From an uncultured Planctomycetota bacterium (GTDB lineage Bacteria > Planctomycetota > UBA1135 > GCA-002686595): a stretch of DNA of 40,289 nt. The stretch spans positions 1 to 40,289 of the forward strand of contig CAIYPP010000048.1 of assembly GCA_903928115.1 (NCBI GenBank), read 5' to 3'. This document shows positions 23,439-30,511 of the stretch, in pieces; within the stretch, counting starts at the first letter, position 1; every line of letters starts with the position of its first letter. The notes beneath the pieces were generated by a model that worked only from the letters and a program-made list of their open reading frames with translations, ran no database searches and was not told the DNA's origin. The position numbers and the translations under genes are program-made.

Positions 23439-23732
23439 ATGGAAGCCAAAGAGATCGAGATCGCTTGTCCCTGCTGCTCCACTCGCCTGACCGTGGACGT
23501 ACGCACTTCGACGGTGCTGCGCGCGCGCAAGCCCGAGGAGCTCGACACCACCGGCAAGCCCAAGCTCGGCGAGAAAGACTGGAGCGACGCGCTCGGCCGC
23601 GTGCGCTCGCGCAGCGACGAGGCTCCGGGGAAGCTCGACGAGCTCCTCGCCAAGGAGCGCGACAAGCGCTCGCGACTCGACGACCTCTTCAAGGCCGCCA
23701 ACGACAAGCTCAAGCAGCAGGACGAGGAGTAG
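23439..23732 (+). CDS. Small CPCC-motif protein with charged helical tail
   Basis: 97 residues. The start MEAKEIEIACPCCSTRLTVDV has a CxCC cysteine cluster, and I recall similar N-termini in planctomycete hypothetical proteins; only three cysteines are seen, so metal binding would need another ligand or a dimer. The remaining two-thirds is highly charged and helical (LDELLAKERDKRSRLDDLFKAANDKLKQQDEE), likely a short coiled coil. ATG 23439 is preferred since it begins just before the motif; ATGs at 23403 and 23406 are in frame. No Shine-Dalgarno. It precedes the secreted emfourin-like gene by 6 nt and probably shares its transcript. Confidence 0.65.
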   Translation: MEAKEIEIACPCCSTRLTVDVRTSTVLRARKPEELDTTGKPKLGEKDWSDALGRVRSRSDEAPGKLDELLAKERDKRSRLDDLFKAANDKLKQQDEE

Positions 23733-23738
23733 CGCGCC

Positions 23739-24995
23739 GTGTTCGTGTCCTTGATCGCGATGGTCGTTGCACTCCAAGCCGAGGGTGGGCCCCTCGAGTC
23801 GCTGACGGTGCTCTCCGCGGGCGGCCTCTATCGAGCCGAGATCGCGCGCGCCGCGGGGCAAGAGCGCGTGCCCGACGCCCTCGCGCGCTGGCGTCTGTCT
23901 GTGTTCACCGAGCCGCCGCTCGAGCACGGCGAGCCTCTTTGGAGTGTCACCTACCCGCACCGCACGACCCCGCGCGTGCACCTGCTCTCCGACGACGGAC
24001 GCTCGTTCGTCACCGTCGAGCGCGACTACGGCGAGGCCCGCGGCCTGGTCACCGTCTGGCGCTCCGGCGAGCGCCTCGCGGAGCTTTCCGCGACCGAGCT
24101 CGGCCTCGACCGCGGCCGCGCCAAGCGCCACGCGGACGGTGCTTGGCTCTCCGACTCCGTGCCGCCGCGCATGGAGTGGGGCGAGACCTCGCTCGGGCCC
24201 CAGCCTTACCTCACGCTCGTCACGATCGAGGGCGAGCGACGCTACGTCGAACTCGCGCGCGGGGCGGTGCACGCCGCGCTCGGCGAGGTGAGCGAGCCGT
24301 GGGCCGAGCCGCCGGCGTCGCGCGACGGCAAGCCCGGCCTGCAGGTCGCGCTCACCGATCGCTGCACGCTTCCGCGCTCGATCCACTGGGGTGAGACGCT
24401 CGAGGTCTCCGTGCGCGGCCATCACGCCACGCCCAACTGGATGTTCGTCGGCTTCGAGCTCACGCGCGACGCCGAAGATTCTGCGACGCTGGTCCTGACG
24501 CCCGTGTCCGCTCCGCCTCCGCTCGGCACGGTGCAGGCCACGGTGCTGCAGGAGTTCAGCTCCGTCGCGCGCGTGCGCGGGCTGATGCCCGGCTCGTACA
24601 GCCTGCGCATCGAGCGCTTCGTACGCCCCGACGAGCGCTTCGAGTTCGAGGTCCTGCCCGCGCGTCCGTACGTCGAGCTCACGCGCAAGGGCGGCTTCGC
24701 CGGCATCGAGCAGTCGCTGCGCGTCTATCCCCATGGCGTCGTCGTCGACGACTGGAAGAATCCGCCCCGCGATCCGGCCCGCACCTATCGCATGCTCTCG
24801 ATCGGCGAGGCCGAGCGCGTCGTCGACGCGGCCCGCGCCATCCGCTCGGGCAACCGACCGCGCTCCACCACGGGCGCCGACTTCTTGCGCTGCCGCATCA
24901 CGGTCTGGGACGACCAAGGCACGCGCGCGATCGAGTTCGACGACGTCACCGCGCTCCCCGCCGAAGCGCAGCTCCTCACGCTGCTCGTGCGCTAG
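23739..24995 (+). CDS. Secreted protein with C-terminal emfourin-like domain
   Basis: 418 residues starting with a short signal peptide (FVSLIAMVVALQAEG). Residues about 20-200 look like a beta-rich repeat domain, with LWSVTYPHR, GRSFVTVERDYG and VTVWRSGERL resembling blades of a propeller. About 205-310 is another beta domain. The C-terminus (about 312-418) matches the pattern of emfourin, the protealysin/M4-protease inhibitor: VELTRKGGFAGIEQSLRV, then ITVWDDQGTRAIEFDDVTALP and a hydrophobic end. This suggests inhibition of a secreted or co-encoded protease, but no M4 protease is present here. GTG 23739 has GAGGAG nine bases upstream. It is 6 nt after the CPCC gene. Confidence 0.7.
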   Translation: MFVSLIAMVVALQAEGGPLESLTVLSAGGLYRAEIARAAGQERVPDALARWRLSVFTEPPLEHGEPLWSVTYPHRTTPRVHLLSDDGRSFVTVERDYGEARGLVTVWRSGERLAELSATELGLDRGRAKRHADGAWLSDSVPPRMEWGETSLGPQPYLTLVTIEGERRYVELARGAVHAALGEVSEPWAEPPASRDGKPGLQVALTDRCTLPRSIHWGETLEVSVRGHHATPNWMFVGFELTRDAEDSATLVLTPVSAPPPLGTVQATVLQEFSSVARVRGLMPGSYSLRIERFVRPDERFEFEVLPARPYVELTRKGGFAGIEQSLRVYPHGVVVDDWKNPPRDPARTYRMLSIGEAERVVDAARAIRSGNRPRSTTGADFLRCRITVWDDQGTRAIEFDDVTALPAEAQLLTLLVR

Positions 24996-25012
24996 ATTCT
25001 CTGTCCACAGCC

Positions 25013-25747
25013 ATGAACACGACACTCGACTACCGCATCGACGGGGATGACTTTCAGTACGTGCAGGTGACGCTGCCGCAAGACCACGCGGTGCGCGCGG
25101 AGCCGGGCGCGTTCGTGTGGATGGAGCAGGGCATCGAGATGGAGACGTCGACGGGCGGCGGGCTCTTCTCCGGCCTCAAGCGCATGATCGGTGGCGAGAG
25201 CTTCTTCGTCACGACGTTCACCAACCAAGGCGGCAAGCCCGCGACCGTCGCCTTCGCCGCGCCCTATCCGGGCAAGGTGATCCCGATGGACCTCTCGCAG
25301 GGCACCCTGCTCTGCCAGCGCGACTCATACCTCTGCTCGACCACCGACGTGCAGATCTCCGTCGCCTTCACGCGCCGCTTCGGCGCCGGCCTCTTCGGCG
25401 GCGAGGGCTTCATGCTGCAGCGCCTCGAAGGCCGCGGCACCGCCTTCGTGCACGCCTCGGGCTCCGTCGTCGAGCGCCGTCTCTCTGCCGGTGAGACCCT
25501 GCGCGTCGACACCGGCTGCATCGTCGCCATGGACGAGGCCGTCGACTACGACATCCAGATGGTGCGCGGCGTGAAGAGCTTCCTCTTCGGCGGCGAAGGC
25601 CTGTTCTTCGCCGTCCTCCGCGGCCCCGGCCGCGTCTGGCTCCAGACCCTGCCCTTCTCCCGCCTCGCCTCCCGCATGATGGCGGCTTCCGGCGGACGCA
25701 CCGAGCAAGGCGGCCTCTTGGGCGGCCTGCTCCAAGGCGACGACTAG
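25013..25747 (+). CDS. AIM24 / TIGR00266 family protein
   Basis: 244 residues with the family pattern: DYRIDGDDFQYVQVTLPQDHAVRAEPGAFVWMEQGIEMET, GGGLFSGLKRMIGGESFFVTTFTNQGG, LRVDTGCIVAMDEAVDYDIQMV and a late GEGLFFAVLRGPGRVWLQTLPF. These form a beta-prism-like fold found across bacteria and in yeast mitochondrial AIM24; the molecular role is not settled. No signal peptide or TM segment. ATG 25013 is the natural start, 17 nt after the previous gene, so it may be co-transcribed. A strong hairpin follows before the convergent gene at 25799. Confidence 0.9.
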   Translation: MNTTLDYRIDGDDFQYVQVTLPQDHAVRAEPGAFVWMEQGIEMETSTGGGLFSGLKRMIGGESFFVTTFTNQGGKPATVAFAAPYPGKVIPMDLSQGTLLCQRDSYLCSTTDVQISVAFTRRFGAGLFGGEGFMLQRLEGRGTAFVHASGSVVERRLSAGETLRVDTGCIVAMDEAVDYDIQMVRGVKSFLFGGEGLFFAVLRGPGRVWLQTLPFSRLASRMMAASGGRTEQGGLLGGLLQGDD

Positions 25748-25761
25748 CGCATCCGATCCGC

Positions 25762-25787
25762 GCCGCGCGCGCCCGTCCTCGCGCGGC
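25762..25787. terminator. Bidirectional hairpin between convergent genes
   Basis: GCCGCGCG (25762-25769) and CGCGCGGC (25780-25787) form a perfect 8-bp stem with a 10-nt loop, 14 nt after the AIM24-family stop and 11 nt after the stop of the minus-strand gene. No T-run is present on either side. Confidence 0.45.
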
Positions 25788-25798
25788 TCCGCATCGAC

Positions 25799-26227
25799 TC
25801 AGCTCTCGCCGAAGGCCGCGCGCACGTCGTCGCGGTTCAGGGTGAGCAGCGCCCAGATGCCGAAGGCGATGCCGAGGCCGCAGCAGCACTGCGTGGGGAT
25901 CATGGCGGCGACGGCGGCAGCGATGCAGAGGCCGCGGCTGCGCAGCTGCATCATGCGGATCGCGCCGAAGGCAACGAGCGGCCAGAGGCAGAGGTTGAAG
26001 ATGGCGAGCGGGAGGCCGAGCGTCGAGCTGCCGCTCAGCATGTCCTCGAGGAACGGCGGGATCTCCTCGCCTCGTTCGCGCATCTGCTGGAGAACGTCCC
26101 CGAACATCGCCGAGCTGACGGCGCTGCTCGCGAGGCCCACGAGGCTGGCCGCCTCGCCGAGTGCGGCGAGGACGAGGAGCGCGATCGCGGGGGCCTTGAC
26201 CTTGGACTGCACAGCGGGATCGACCAT
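25799..26227 (-). CDS. Small Cys-rich membrane protein (tandem paralog 1)
   Basis: 142 residues with about three hydrophobic helices: 12-32 (APAIALLVLAALGEAASLVGL), 73-95, and a long C-terminal one that begins LCIAAAVAAMIPTQCCCGLG and ends FGIWALLTLNRDDVRAAF. The last segment, with a CCC cluster followed by GIWALLxLNRxDVRxAFGE, is shared nearly word for word with the gene upstream on the same transcript (26311-26763). I recall this C-terminal pattern from planctomycete hypothetical membrane proteins. No function is known. It follows its paralog by 83 nt in the same direction. Confidence 0.8.
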   Translation of the reverse strand: MVDPAVQSKVKAPAIALLVLAALGEAASLVGLASSAVSSAMFGDVLQQMRERGEEIPPFLEDMLSGSSTLGLPLAIFNLCLWPLVAFGAIRMMQLRSRGLCIAAAVAAMIPTQCCCGLGIAFGIWALLTLNRDDVRAAFGES

Positions 26228-26310
26228 GGGGGAAGCTCCGTGGTGGGAGACGCGAGCGAGCGGAAGCGACAGGCGACGTTAGCGGCTGCGGCGCTGGGGC
26301 CGCAACGTGC

Positions 26311-26763
26311 TCATGCTTCGCCGAAGGCGGAGCGGACGTCGGCGCGGTTGAGGGCGACGATGGCCCAGATGCCGAAGGGCAAGCCGAGGCAGCAGCAGGC
26401 GCTGCAGGGCAGGCAGGCGGCGATGGCGGCGGCGATGCAGGCCGAGTGGTGGCGTTGGCGCAGCATCTGGAAGCCGCCCCACGCGACGAAGCCGGAGAGC
26501 GCGAGGAAGACGAGTCCCATCACGAGCTGCAGCACGAACTGGGTTCCGAAGAGGAGCCCACCGCTCAGCGGCAGCGAGTCGAAGGAGGCTGTGTCCATGC
26601 CCTGAGCGGCGAGGAAGTCGAGCATCGCCTCCTGCAGCGGATTGCCGAGCAGCTCGTTCACGATGCTGCCGAGCTGCAGCAGCACGCCGAGGATGCCGGT
26701 GACGATCAGGCCCACGGCGGGCGCGTGCAGCCGCCCGCTCGCTGTCGTGTTCATGTCGCTCAT
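26311..26763 (-). CDS. Small Cys-rich membrane protein (tandem paralog 2)
   Basis: 150 residues, three likely membrane helices. It has the same architecture and C-terminal end (ACLPCSACCCLGLPFGIWAI, then VALNRADVRSAFGEA) as the gene downstream, so this is a tandem duplication. The middle regions differ (MLDFLAAQGMDTASFDSLPLSGG here), which suggests diverged loops. Start ATG 26763 is 10 nt after the lipoprotein stop; ATG 26754 is also possible. Function unknown; the cysteines in a membrane-adjacent cluster could bind metal or be lipidated, but nothing in the sequence decides this. Confidence 0.8.
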   Translation of the reverse strand: MSDMNTTASGRLHAPAVGLIVTGILGVLLQLGSIVNELLGNPLQEAMLDFLAAQGMDTASFDSLPLSGGLLFGTQFVLQLVMGLVFLALSGFVAWGGFQMLRQRHHSACIAAAIAACLPCSACCCLGLPFGIWAIVALNRADVRSAFGEA

Positions 26764-26773
26764 CGCGACAAGG

Positions 26774-27268
26774 TTACAGATAGCCGAGGCCCGCGAGGGC
26801 GCCGAGCGCGTTGGCGTCGCCAGCCTTCTCGGCCGCGACCTTGATCGCGTCGCCCATCTTCTTGATGTCCGCGTCCTGCGGGCGGCTCTTCAGACCGGCG
26901 TCGAGCACCGCGATGGCCTCCGCGAACTTGCCCTTCGCGGTCAGCTTGGTCATCACGTTGCGCCAGTCCTTCGAGTCGACGCCCTCGCCCGCGCTCTGGG
27001 CATAGGCGAGGAACTCGCTTTGGGCGCGCGCGGCGTCGAGCTGGATCAGCGCCTCGACCTGCCCCATCTTCGCCTTCTTGTAGGACGGATCCGTCGGGGC
27101 CAGCGCGGCGAGCGCCGCCTCGAAGCTCGTCTGCGCCGCGCGCCAGTCGCTCTTGCCGAGCGCGGTCGAGCCCGACTGCACGTTGTCGGCCGGGGTCGCG
27201 GCGCCGCCGCAGGAGCCGAGGGTGGGGGCGAGGAGCATGAGACCGAGGGCGAGGGTGAGGCGCTTCAT
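26774..27268 (-). CDS. Putative TPR-like lipoprotein
   Basis: 164 residues. A signal ends in LAPTLGSCGG, a lipobox with Cys at residue 20. Residues about 30-140 are helical with TPR-like spacing (GKSDWRAAQTSFEAALAAL, AKGKFAEAIAVLDAGLKSRPQDADIKKM). The chain ends ALAGLGYL, a tail similar to those of the two RHH-like proteins further downstream. It should be tethered to a membrane outside the cytoplasm. ATG 27268 gives the signal peptide at once; the longer frame to 27388 would bury it. It heads a three-gene minus-strand transcript with the two Cys-rich membrane proteins. Confidence 0.8.
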   Translation of the reverse strand: MKRLTLALGLMLLAPTLGSCGGAATPADNVQSGSTALGKSDWRAAQTSFEAALAALAPTDPSYKKAKMGQVEALIQLDAARAQSEFLAYAQSAGEGVDSKDWRNVMTKLTAKGKFAEAIAVLDAGLKSRPQDADIKKMGDAIKVAAEKAGDANALGALAGLGYL

Positions 27269-27361
27269 GGCGGACCGAATCGTACCCCGCCGGGCGAGGG
27301 CTTCAGGCTGGCGCGACTTGGTCCGAGGAGGTGGGCAAAGGCTTCCGCAGCGGCTCCGCTG

Positions 27362-27397
27362 CTGCCCGAGCTCGTCCGCGCCGGACATCTCGGGCAG
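27362..27397. promoter_or_regulatory. Compound hairpin in the divergent region
   Basis: CTGCCCGAG (27362-27370) pairs with CTCGGGCAG (27389-27397), nine perfect base pairs. An inner GTCCG (27374-27378) / CGGAC (27382-27386) stem with a 3-nt loop stacks above a small internal loop. It is far from either stop codon, so it is not an obvious terminator; a regulatory or leader structure is more likely. Confidence 0.4.
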
Positions 27398-27468
27398 ATG
27401 CTCGTGCCTAAGATCATTTCCGACAGTTATTTACGTCGAAACGTCGAGCCGCGATCCCGCTCCGACGC

Positions 27469-27501
27469 TCCGATCGCACCCCGATCACACTCCGATCGGA
27501 G
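27469..27501. promoter_or_regulatory. Three 11-bp tandem repeats, candidate operator
   Basis: The units TCCGATCGCAC (27469-27479), CCCGATCACAC (27480-27490) and TCCGATCGGAG (27491-27501) follow one another with no gap. Counting the base before the third unit, CTCCGATCGGAG is a 12-bp palindrome (27490-27501). The repeat phase is one helical turn, as expected for cooperative binding by dimers on one face. It ends 80 nt upstream of the first RHH-like gene and lies just downstream of the AT-rich segment. Confidence 0.5.
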
Positions 27502-27581
27502 TACGTTTCTTCGGCCCGCCGAAGTCACCTTCGTCGTGCCGCGCCTCAACCCAGCCGCCTCCAACCTCCGACTGCCGAGCC

Positions 27582-27800
27582 GTGCGCGAGACCAAGGTCA
27601 CCGTCAAGATCCCCCGACCCCTGTACCGCAAGGTCCAGCAGGTCGTCGACGGCTCGGGCTTCAGCTCGCCGACGGAGTTCATCGTCTACGTGCTCCGCGA
27701 CGTGCTCGGCGAGCACGGCGGGCGCGCGGCGAAGGACACCTTCAGCGAAGCCGAGCTCGCCGACATCAAGCGCAAGCTCAAGAACTTGGGCTACCTCTGA
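27582..27800 (+). CDS. Small ribbon-helix-helix-like protein (paralog 1)
   Basis: 72 residues. The opening TKVTVKIPRPLYRKVQQVV looks like the beta strand and first helix of an RHH/CopG fold; GFSSPTEFIVYVLRDVL would be the second helix. An added tail SEAELADIKRKLKNLGYL follows. A paralog at 35746 shares K-[VI]-K-[IL], G-[FY]-x-S-x-x-EFIV and the KLK-LGY end. GTG 27582 is chosen because it matches that paralog; the open frame extends upstream without similarity. It precedes the sulfatase-like gene by 39 nt. It might be a DNA-binding autoregulator of the repeats at 27469-27501 or a protein-binding adaptor; neither is shown. Confidence 0.75.
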   Translation: MRETKVTVKIPRPLYRKVQQVVDGSGFSSPTEFIVYVLRDVLGEHGGRAAKDTFSEAELADIKRKLKNLGYL

Positions 27801-27839
27801 GAGCACTCGCTCCCCGCTCCTCCGCAAGGAACCACCACG

Positions 27840-28796
27840 ATGGGACTGTTCGACTTCCTGAAGAAGAAGCCCGCCACGCCGCCGCCGTCGGGGCCGCGCC
27901 CGATGCCGCGTCCGCTCGGTGCCGGTGCGCCGCACCCGCAGCCGCAGGCGGAGAACAACTTCATCGTGATCACGCTCGACAGCTGCCGCTACGACTCGTT
28001 CATGCGCGCGGCGCCGAAGATCATCCCCAAGCTCTCCGGCGGCAAGGTCGAGAAGCGCTACAGCTACGCGAGCTGGACTGCGCCCTCGCACTACAACCTG
28101 CTCACGGGTCTCCTGCCACACACGACGCCGCCGAACGTATACGCGTCGGAGTACTACAAGGAAGACTTCTTCAACTACAACGCGCGCCTCGGCGCGAAGG
28201 GCGTGGACTTCGCGAAGATGGTCCCGGCGCTGTGGTTCCCGGGCTTTTTGCGCAACACGCTCGGCTACCGCACGAACGCGCGCGTCTCGCTGCCGGTGCT
28301 CAACCCGAAGACGGGCATCAACCGCGACTTCGACAGCTTCCAGCTGATGGACAAGCACAACGACATGGCGTCGATGCTGCCCACGCTCACGTTCACGACG
28401 GAGCGGCCGAGCTTCTACATGCTCAACGTCGGCGAGACGCACTATCCCTACGCGAAGCCCGACGAAGACAGCTCGATGTGGCCGCGCATCTCGGGCGTGA
28501 ACGGCGTGTTCAAGAAGATGGGCGAGGCGGTCGACGCGCAGGGCAACCTCGTCAAGGACGACACGGCGTTCTTCGACGACGACAAGATGCGTCAATTGCA
28601 CGAGCGGCAGGTCGACACCGTGCGCTACCTCGATGCGGTGTTCGAGCAGCTCTACGACCTGTGCCCGAAGAACACGCACATCGTCGTCACCGCTGACCAC
28701 GGCGAGCTGTTCGGCGAGACCGGGTACTTCGGCCACGGGCCGATCATGCACGACAAGTGCTTCGAAGTGCCGTACCTCGAAGGCAAGATCCGCTGA
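27840..28796 (+). CDS. Sulfatase-like alkaline-phosphatase-superfamily enzyme (Thr nucleophile)
   Basis: 318 residues. [12 protein letters not shown] holds the first metal ligand (D47). The nucleophile segment is [13 protein letters not shown]80 stands where Cys or Ser would be converted to formylglycine in true sulfatases, so a phospho-enzyme type reaction (phosphatase or phosphotransferase) is more likely than sulfate hydrolysis. [17 protein letters not shown] carries the C-terminal metal ligands (D286, H287, H299). No signal peptide or membrane helix is seen; the N-terminus is basic and Pro-rich, so it seems cytoplasmic. ATG 27840 has AAGGA upstream. It sits between the RHH-like gene (39 nt) and cysC (16 nt) in one operon. 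Confidence 0.82.
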   Translation: MGLFDFLKKKPATPPPSGPRPMPRPLGAGAPHPQPQAENNFIVITLDSCRYDSFMRAAPKIIPKLSGGKVEKRYSYASWTAPSHYNLLTGLLPHTTPPNVYASEYYKEDFFNYNARLGAKGVDFAKMVPALWFPGFLRNTLGYRTNARVSLPVLNPKTGINRDFDSFQLMDKHNDMASMLPTLTFTTERPSFYMLNVGETHYPYAKPDEDSSMWPRISGVNGVFKKMGEAVDAQGNLVKDDTAFFDDDKMRQLHERQVDTVRYLDAVFEQLYDLCPKNTHIVVTADHGELFGETGYFGHGPIMHDKCFEVPYLEGKIR

Positions 28797-28812
28797 GCGC
28801 GGGGCGAACGCG

Positions 28813-29379
28813 ATGAGCACACACGACAAGGGCTGCATCCTCTGGTTCACCGGCCTCTCCGGCGCGGGCAAGTCGACGCTGGCGGAGTTCGTCGCGCCGC
28901 TCTTGCGCGAAGTCGGCAAGAAGGTCGAGGTGCTCGACGGCGACGAGGTGCGCGAGAATCTCTCGAAAGGCCTCGGCTTCTCGAAGGAAGACCGCGACAC
29001 CAACGTGCGCCGCATCGGCTTCGTGGCCAACCTGCTCGCGCGCAACGGCGTGGTCTCCATTTCGGCGGCGATCTCGCCTTACCGCGCGATTCGCGACGAG
29101 ATCCGCTCGAAGTGCCAAGCGCCCTTCGTCGAGATCCACGTCGCCGCGCCGCTCGCCACCGTCGAGGAGCGCGACACGAAGGGCCTCTATGCCAAGGCGC
29201 GCGCGGGAGTGCTCAAGCAGTTCACCGGCGTCAGCGATCCCTACGAAGAGCCCCTGCACCCCGAAGTCACGTTGCACACCGAGCGCGAGTCCATCGAAGA
29301 GTCCGCGGCCCAAGTGCTCCTCTACCTCGAATCGCAGGGCCTGATCCCCAAGGGCTCCGCTGCCAAGGCACGCGGCTAG
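28813..29379 (+). CDS. cysC: Adenylylsulfate (APS) kinase
   Basis: 188 residues. Walker A is [50 protein letters not shown] is the APS-binding hallmark, and [18 protein letters not shown] and [25 protein letters not shown] complete the fold. It phosphorylates APS to PAPS, the donor for sulfotransferases. ATP sulfurylase and PAPS reductase are not in this window, and a cysQ homologue lies at 37449-38264, so PAPS here probably serves sulfate transfer rather than cysteine synthesis; that is inference. It is 16 nt downstream of the sulfatase-like gene. A hairpin follows the stop. Confidence 0.95.
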   Translation: MSTHDKGCILWFTGLSGAGKSTLAEFVAPLLREVGKKVEVLDGDEVRENLSKGLGFSKEDRDTNVRRIGFVANLLARNGVVSISAAISPYRAIRDEIRSKCQAPFVEIHVAAPLATVEERDTKGLYAKARAGVLKQFTGVSDPYEEPLHPEVTLHTERESIEESAAQVLLYLESQGLIPKGSAAKARG

Positions 29380-29411
29380 CACCGGAAAAACCGCCGCATT
29401 TTGCGGGAAAT

Positions 29412-29432
29412 CCGGGGGATGTCGTCTCCCGG
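29412..29432 (+). terminator. Hairpin after cysC
   Basis: Arms 29412-29419 and 29425-29432 form an 8-bp stem with one G:T pair and a 5-nt loop (TGTCG), 32 nt after the cysC stop. No T-run follows. A smaller CCGCA/TGCGG stem (29394-29406) precedes it. Confidence 0.4.
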
Positions 29433-29497
29433 CCGAGCGGGGATGCCCCTAGGCTGGAGCGCCGACCGGGGAGCGTTGGCTTCCCCAAGGAGCCCCC

Positions 29498-30457
29498 ATG
29501 CGCCACCTCTCGCTCACGGCCTTGTGCCTCGTGCTCGTCTCGTCGCTCGCCCGCGCTCAGGCGCCGTGCCATGCGGAGAACGACGGGCCGGGGTTCAACG
29601 ATGGCGTGTCCATCAGCCCTGTGTACCTCGCGATTCGCTTCACGGCGCCCGCGAGCTTTGCGGCGACTCGGCTCGAGACCTTCACCGGCGAGACGACGGC
29701 CACGCAGACGCTCGGCATCTGGTCGCACAACGCAGCGACGAATCGCCCGGTGGCCGCCCTCGGCACCGGCAGCATGAGCGTCGTCTCCACCAACCAGTGG
29801 TACTCCGCTCCGCTCGCGACCAGCGTCTCGCTCGTCGCGGGTCAGTCGTACTGGATCGTTTGGTACTCCAACGGCGGAGGTCAGTGCCCCGTCGATGTGC
29901 CGCAAGCCACGCTCGGCCAGCCGTACTGCGCCTCGACGAATGCCGGCTCGTCGTGGGGGAACGTGTTTCAGTTCTCGGATCGACACTGGAAGTTTCGCAT
30001 CTTCGGGTCCTGCAACACGGGTCCGATCAGCTACTGCACCGCGGGCACCACGACCAACGGCTGCACAGCCTCGATCGCCGCGAGCGCCAGCCCGAGCGCT
30101 TCCTTCGCAACACCGTGCGTCGTCACGATCTCCGGCGTCGAAGGACAGAAGACCGGCATCCTCTTCTACGGACTCGAAGCCCTGCCGCAGCCTTGGTGCT
30201 CCTCGGGCGGCGCGAGCTTCTTGTGCGTGAAGTCTCCGACCTACCGCACCCTCTCTCAGTCCTCCGGCGGCGGCACGAGCCAGTGCAACGGCGCGCTGGT
30301 CCTCGACTGGAATGCCTTCCAGCTAGCCAATCCCGGCTCTTTGGGCGCGCCGTTCACGCCGGGCCGCAAGGTCTATCTGCAGGGTTGGTTCCGCGATCCC
30401 CCTGCGTGCAAGTCCACCAACCTCTCCAACGCGCTCGAGCTGACCTGCGGGCCGTGA
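29498..30457 (+). CDS. Secreted Cys-rich protein with planctomycete-type C-terminal module
   Basis: 319 residues with a clear signal peptide (LSLTALCLVLVSSLARAQA). Residues about 23-165 resemble a DUF4082-like beta-sandwich (SPVYLAIRFTAPASFAATRLETFTG; YWIVWYSNGGG). From about 170 comes a Cys-rich module: YCTAGTTTNGCTASIAASAS, GVEGQKTGILFYGLEALPQPWC, FLCVKSPTYRTL, VYLQGWFRDPP and a final LELTCGP. I recall this module from many secreted proteins of deep-branching Planctomycetota. It should be exported and stabilised by disulfides; its ligand is unknown. ATG 29498 has AAGGAG five bases upstream. It interrupts the cluster of AP-superfamily and sulfate-activation genes, probably on a separate transcript. 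Confidence 0.85.
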   Translation: MRHLSLTALCLVLVSSLARAQAPCHAENDGPGFNDGVSISPVYLAIRFTAPASFAATRLETFTGETTATQTLGIWSHNAATNRPVAALGTGSMSVVSTNQWYSAPLATSVSLVAGQSYWIVWYSNGGGQCPVDVPQATLGQPYCASTNAGSSWGNVFQFSDRHWKFRIFGSCNTGPISYCTAGTTTNGCTASIAASASPSASFATPCVVTISGVEGQKTGILFYGLEALPQPWCSSGGASFLCVKSPTYRTLSQSSGGGTSQCNGALVLDWNAFQLANPGSLGAPFTPGRKVYLQGWFRDPPACKSTNLSNALELTCGP

Positions 30458-30511
30458 GCGCTCGCGCACACGAAGCTCGACAGTGAAGGAGCGCGCTGGC
30501 AATCTCCGGGC

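Larger units (their letters stand above)
27269..27581. other. Long divergent intergenic region
   Basis: 313 nt without a convincing gene between the lipoprotein (minus) and the first RHH-like gene (plus). It contains a compound hairpin (27362-27397), an AT-rich segment (27410-27440, unusual in this DNA and probably promoter), a short direct repeat ACGTCGA (27433-27439 and 27441-27447) and three 11-bp tandem repeats (27469-27501). Confidence 0.6.

Noticed and set aside
27840..28796. Formylglycine-dependent sulfatase
   Set aside because: The required Cys or Ser followed by x-P-x-R is replaced by T-A-P-S-H, so the usual maturation cannot occur.
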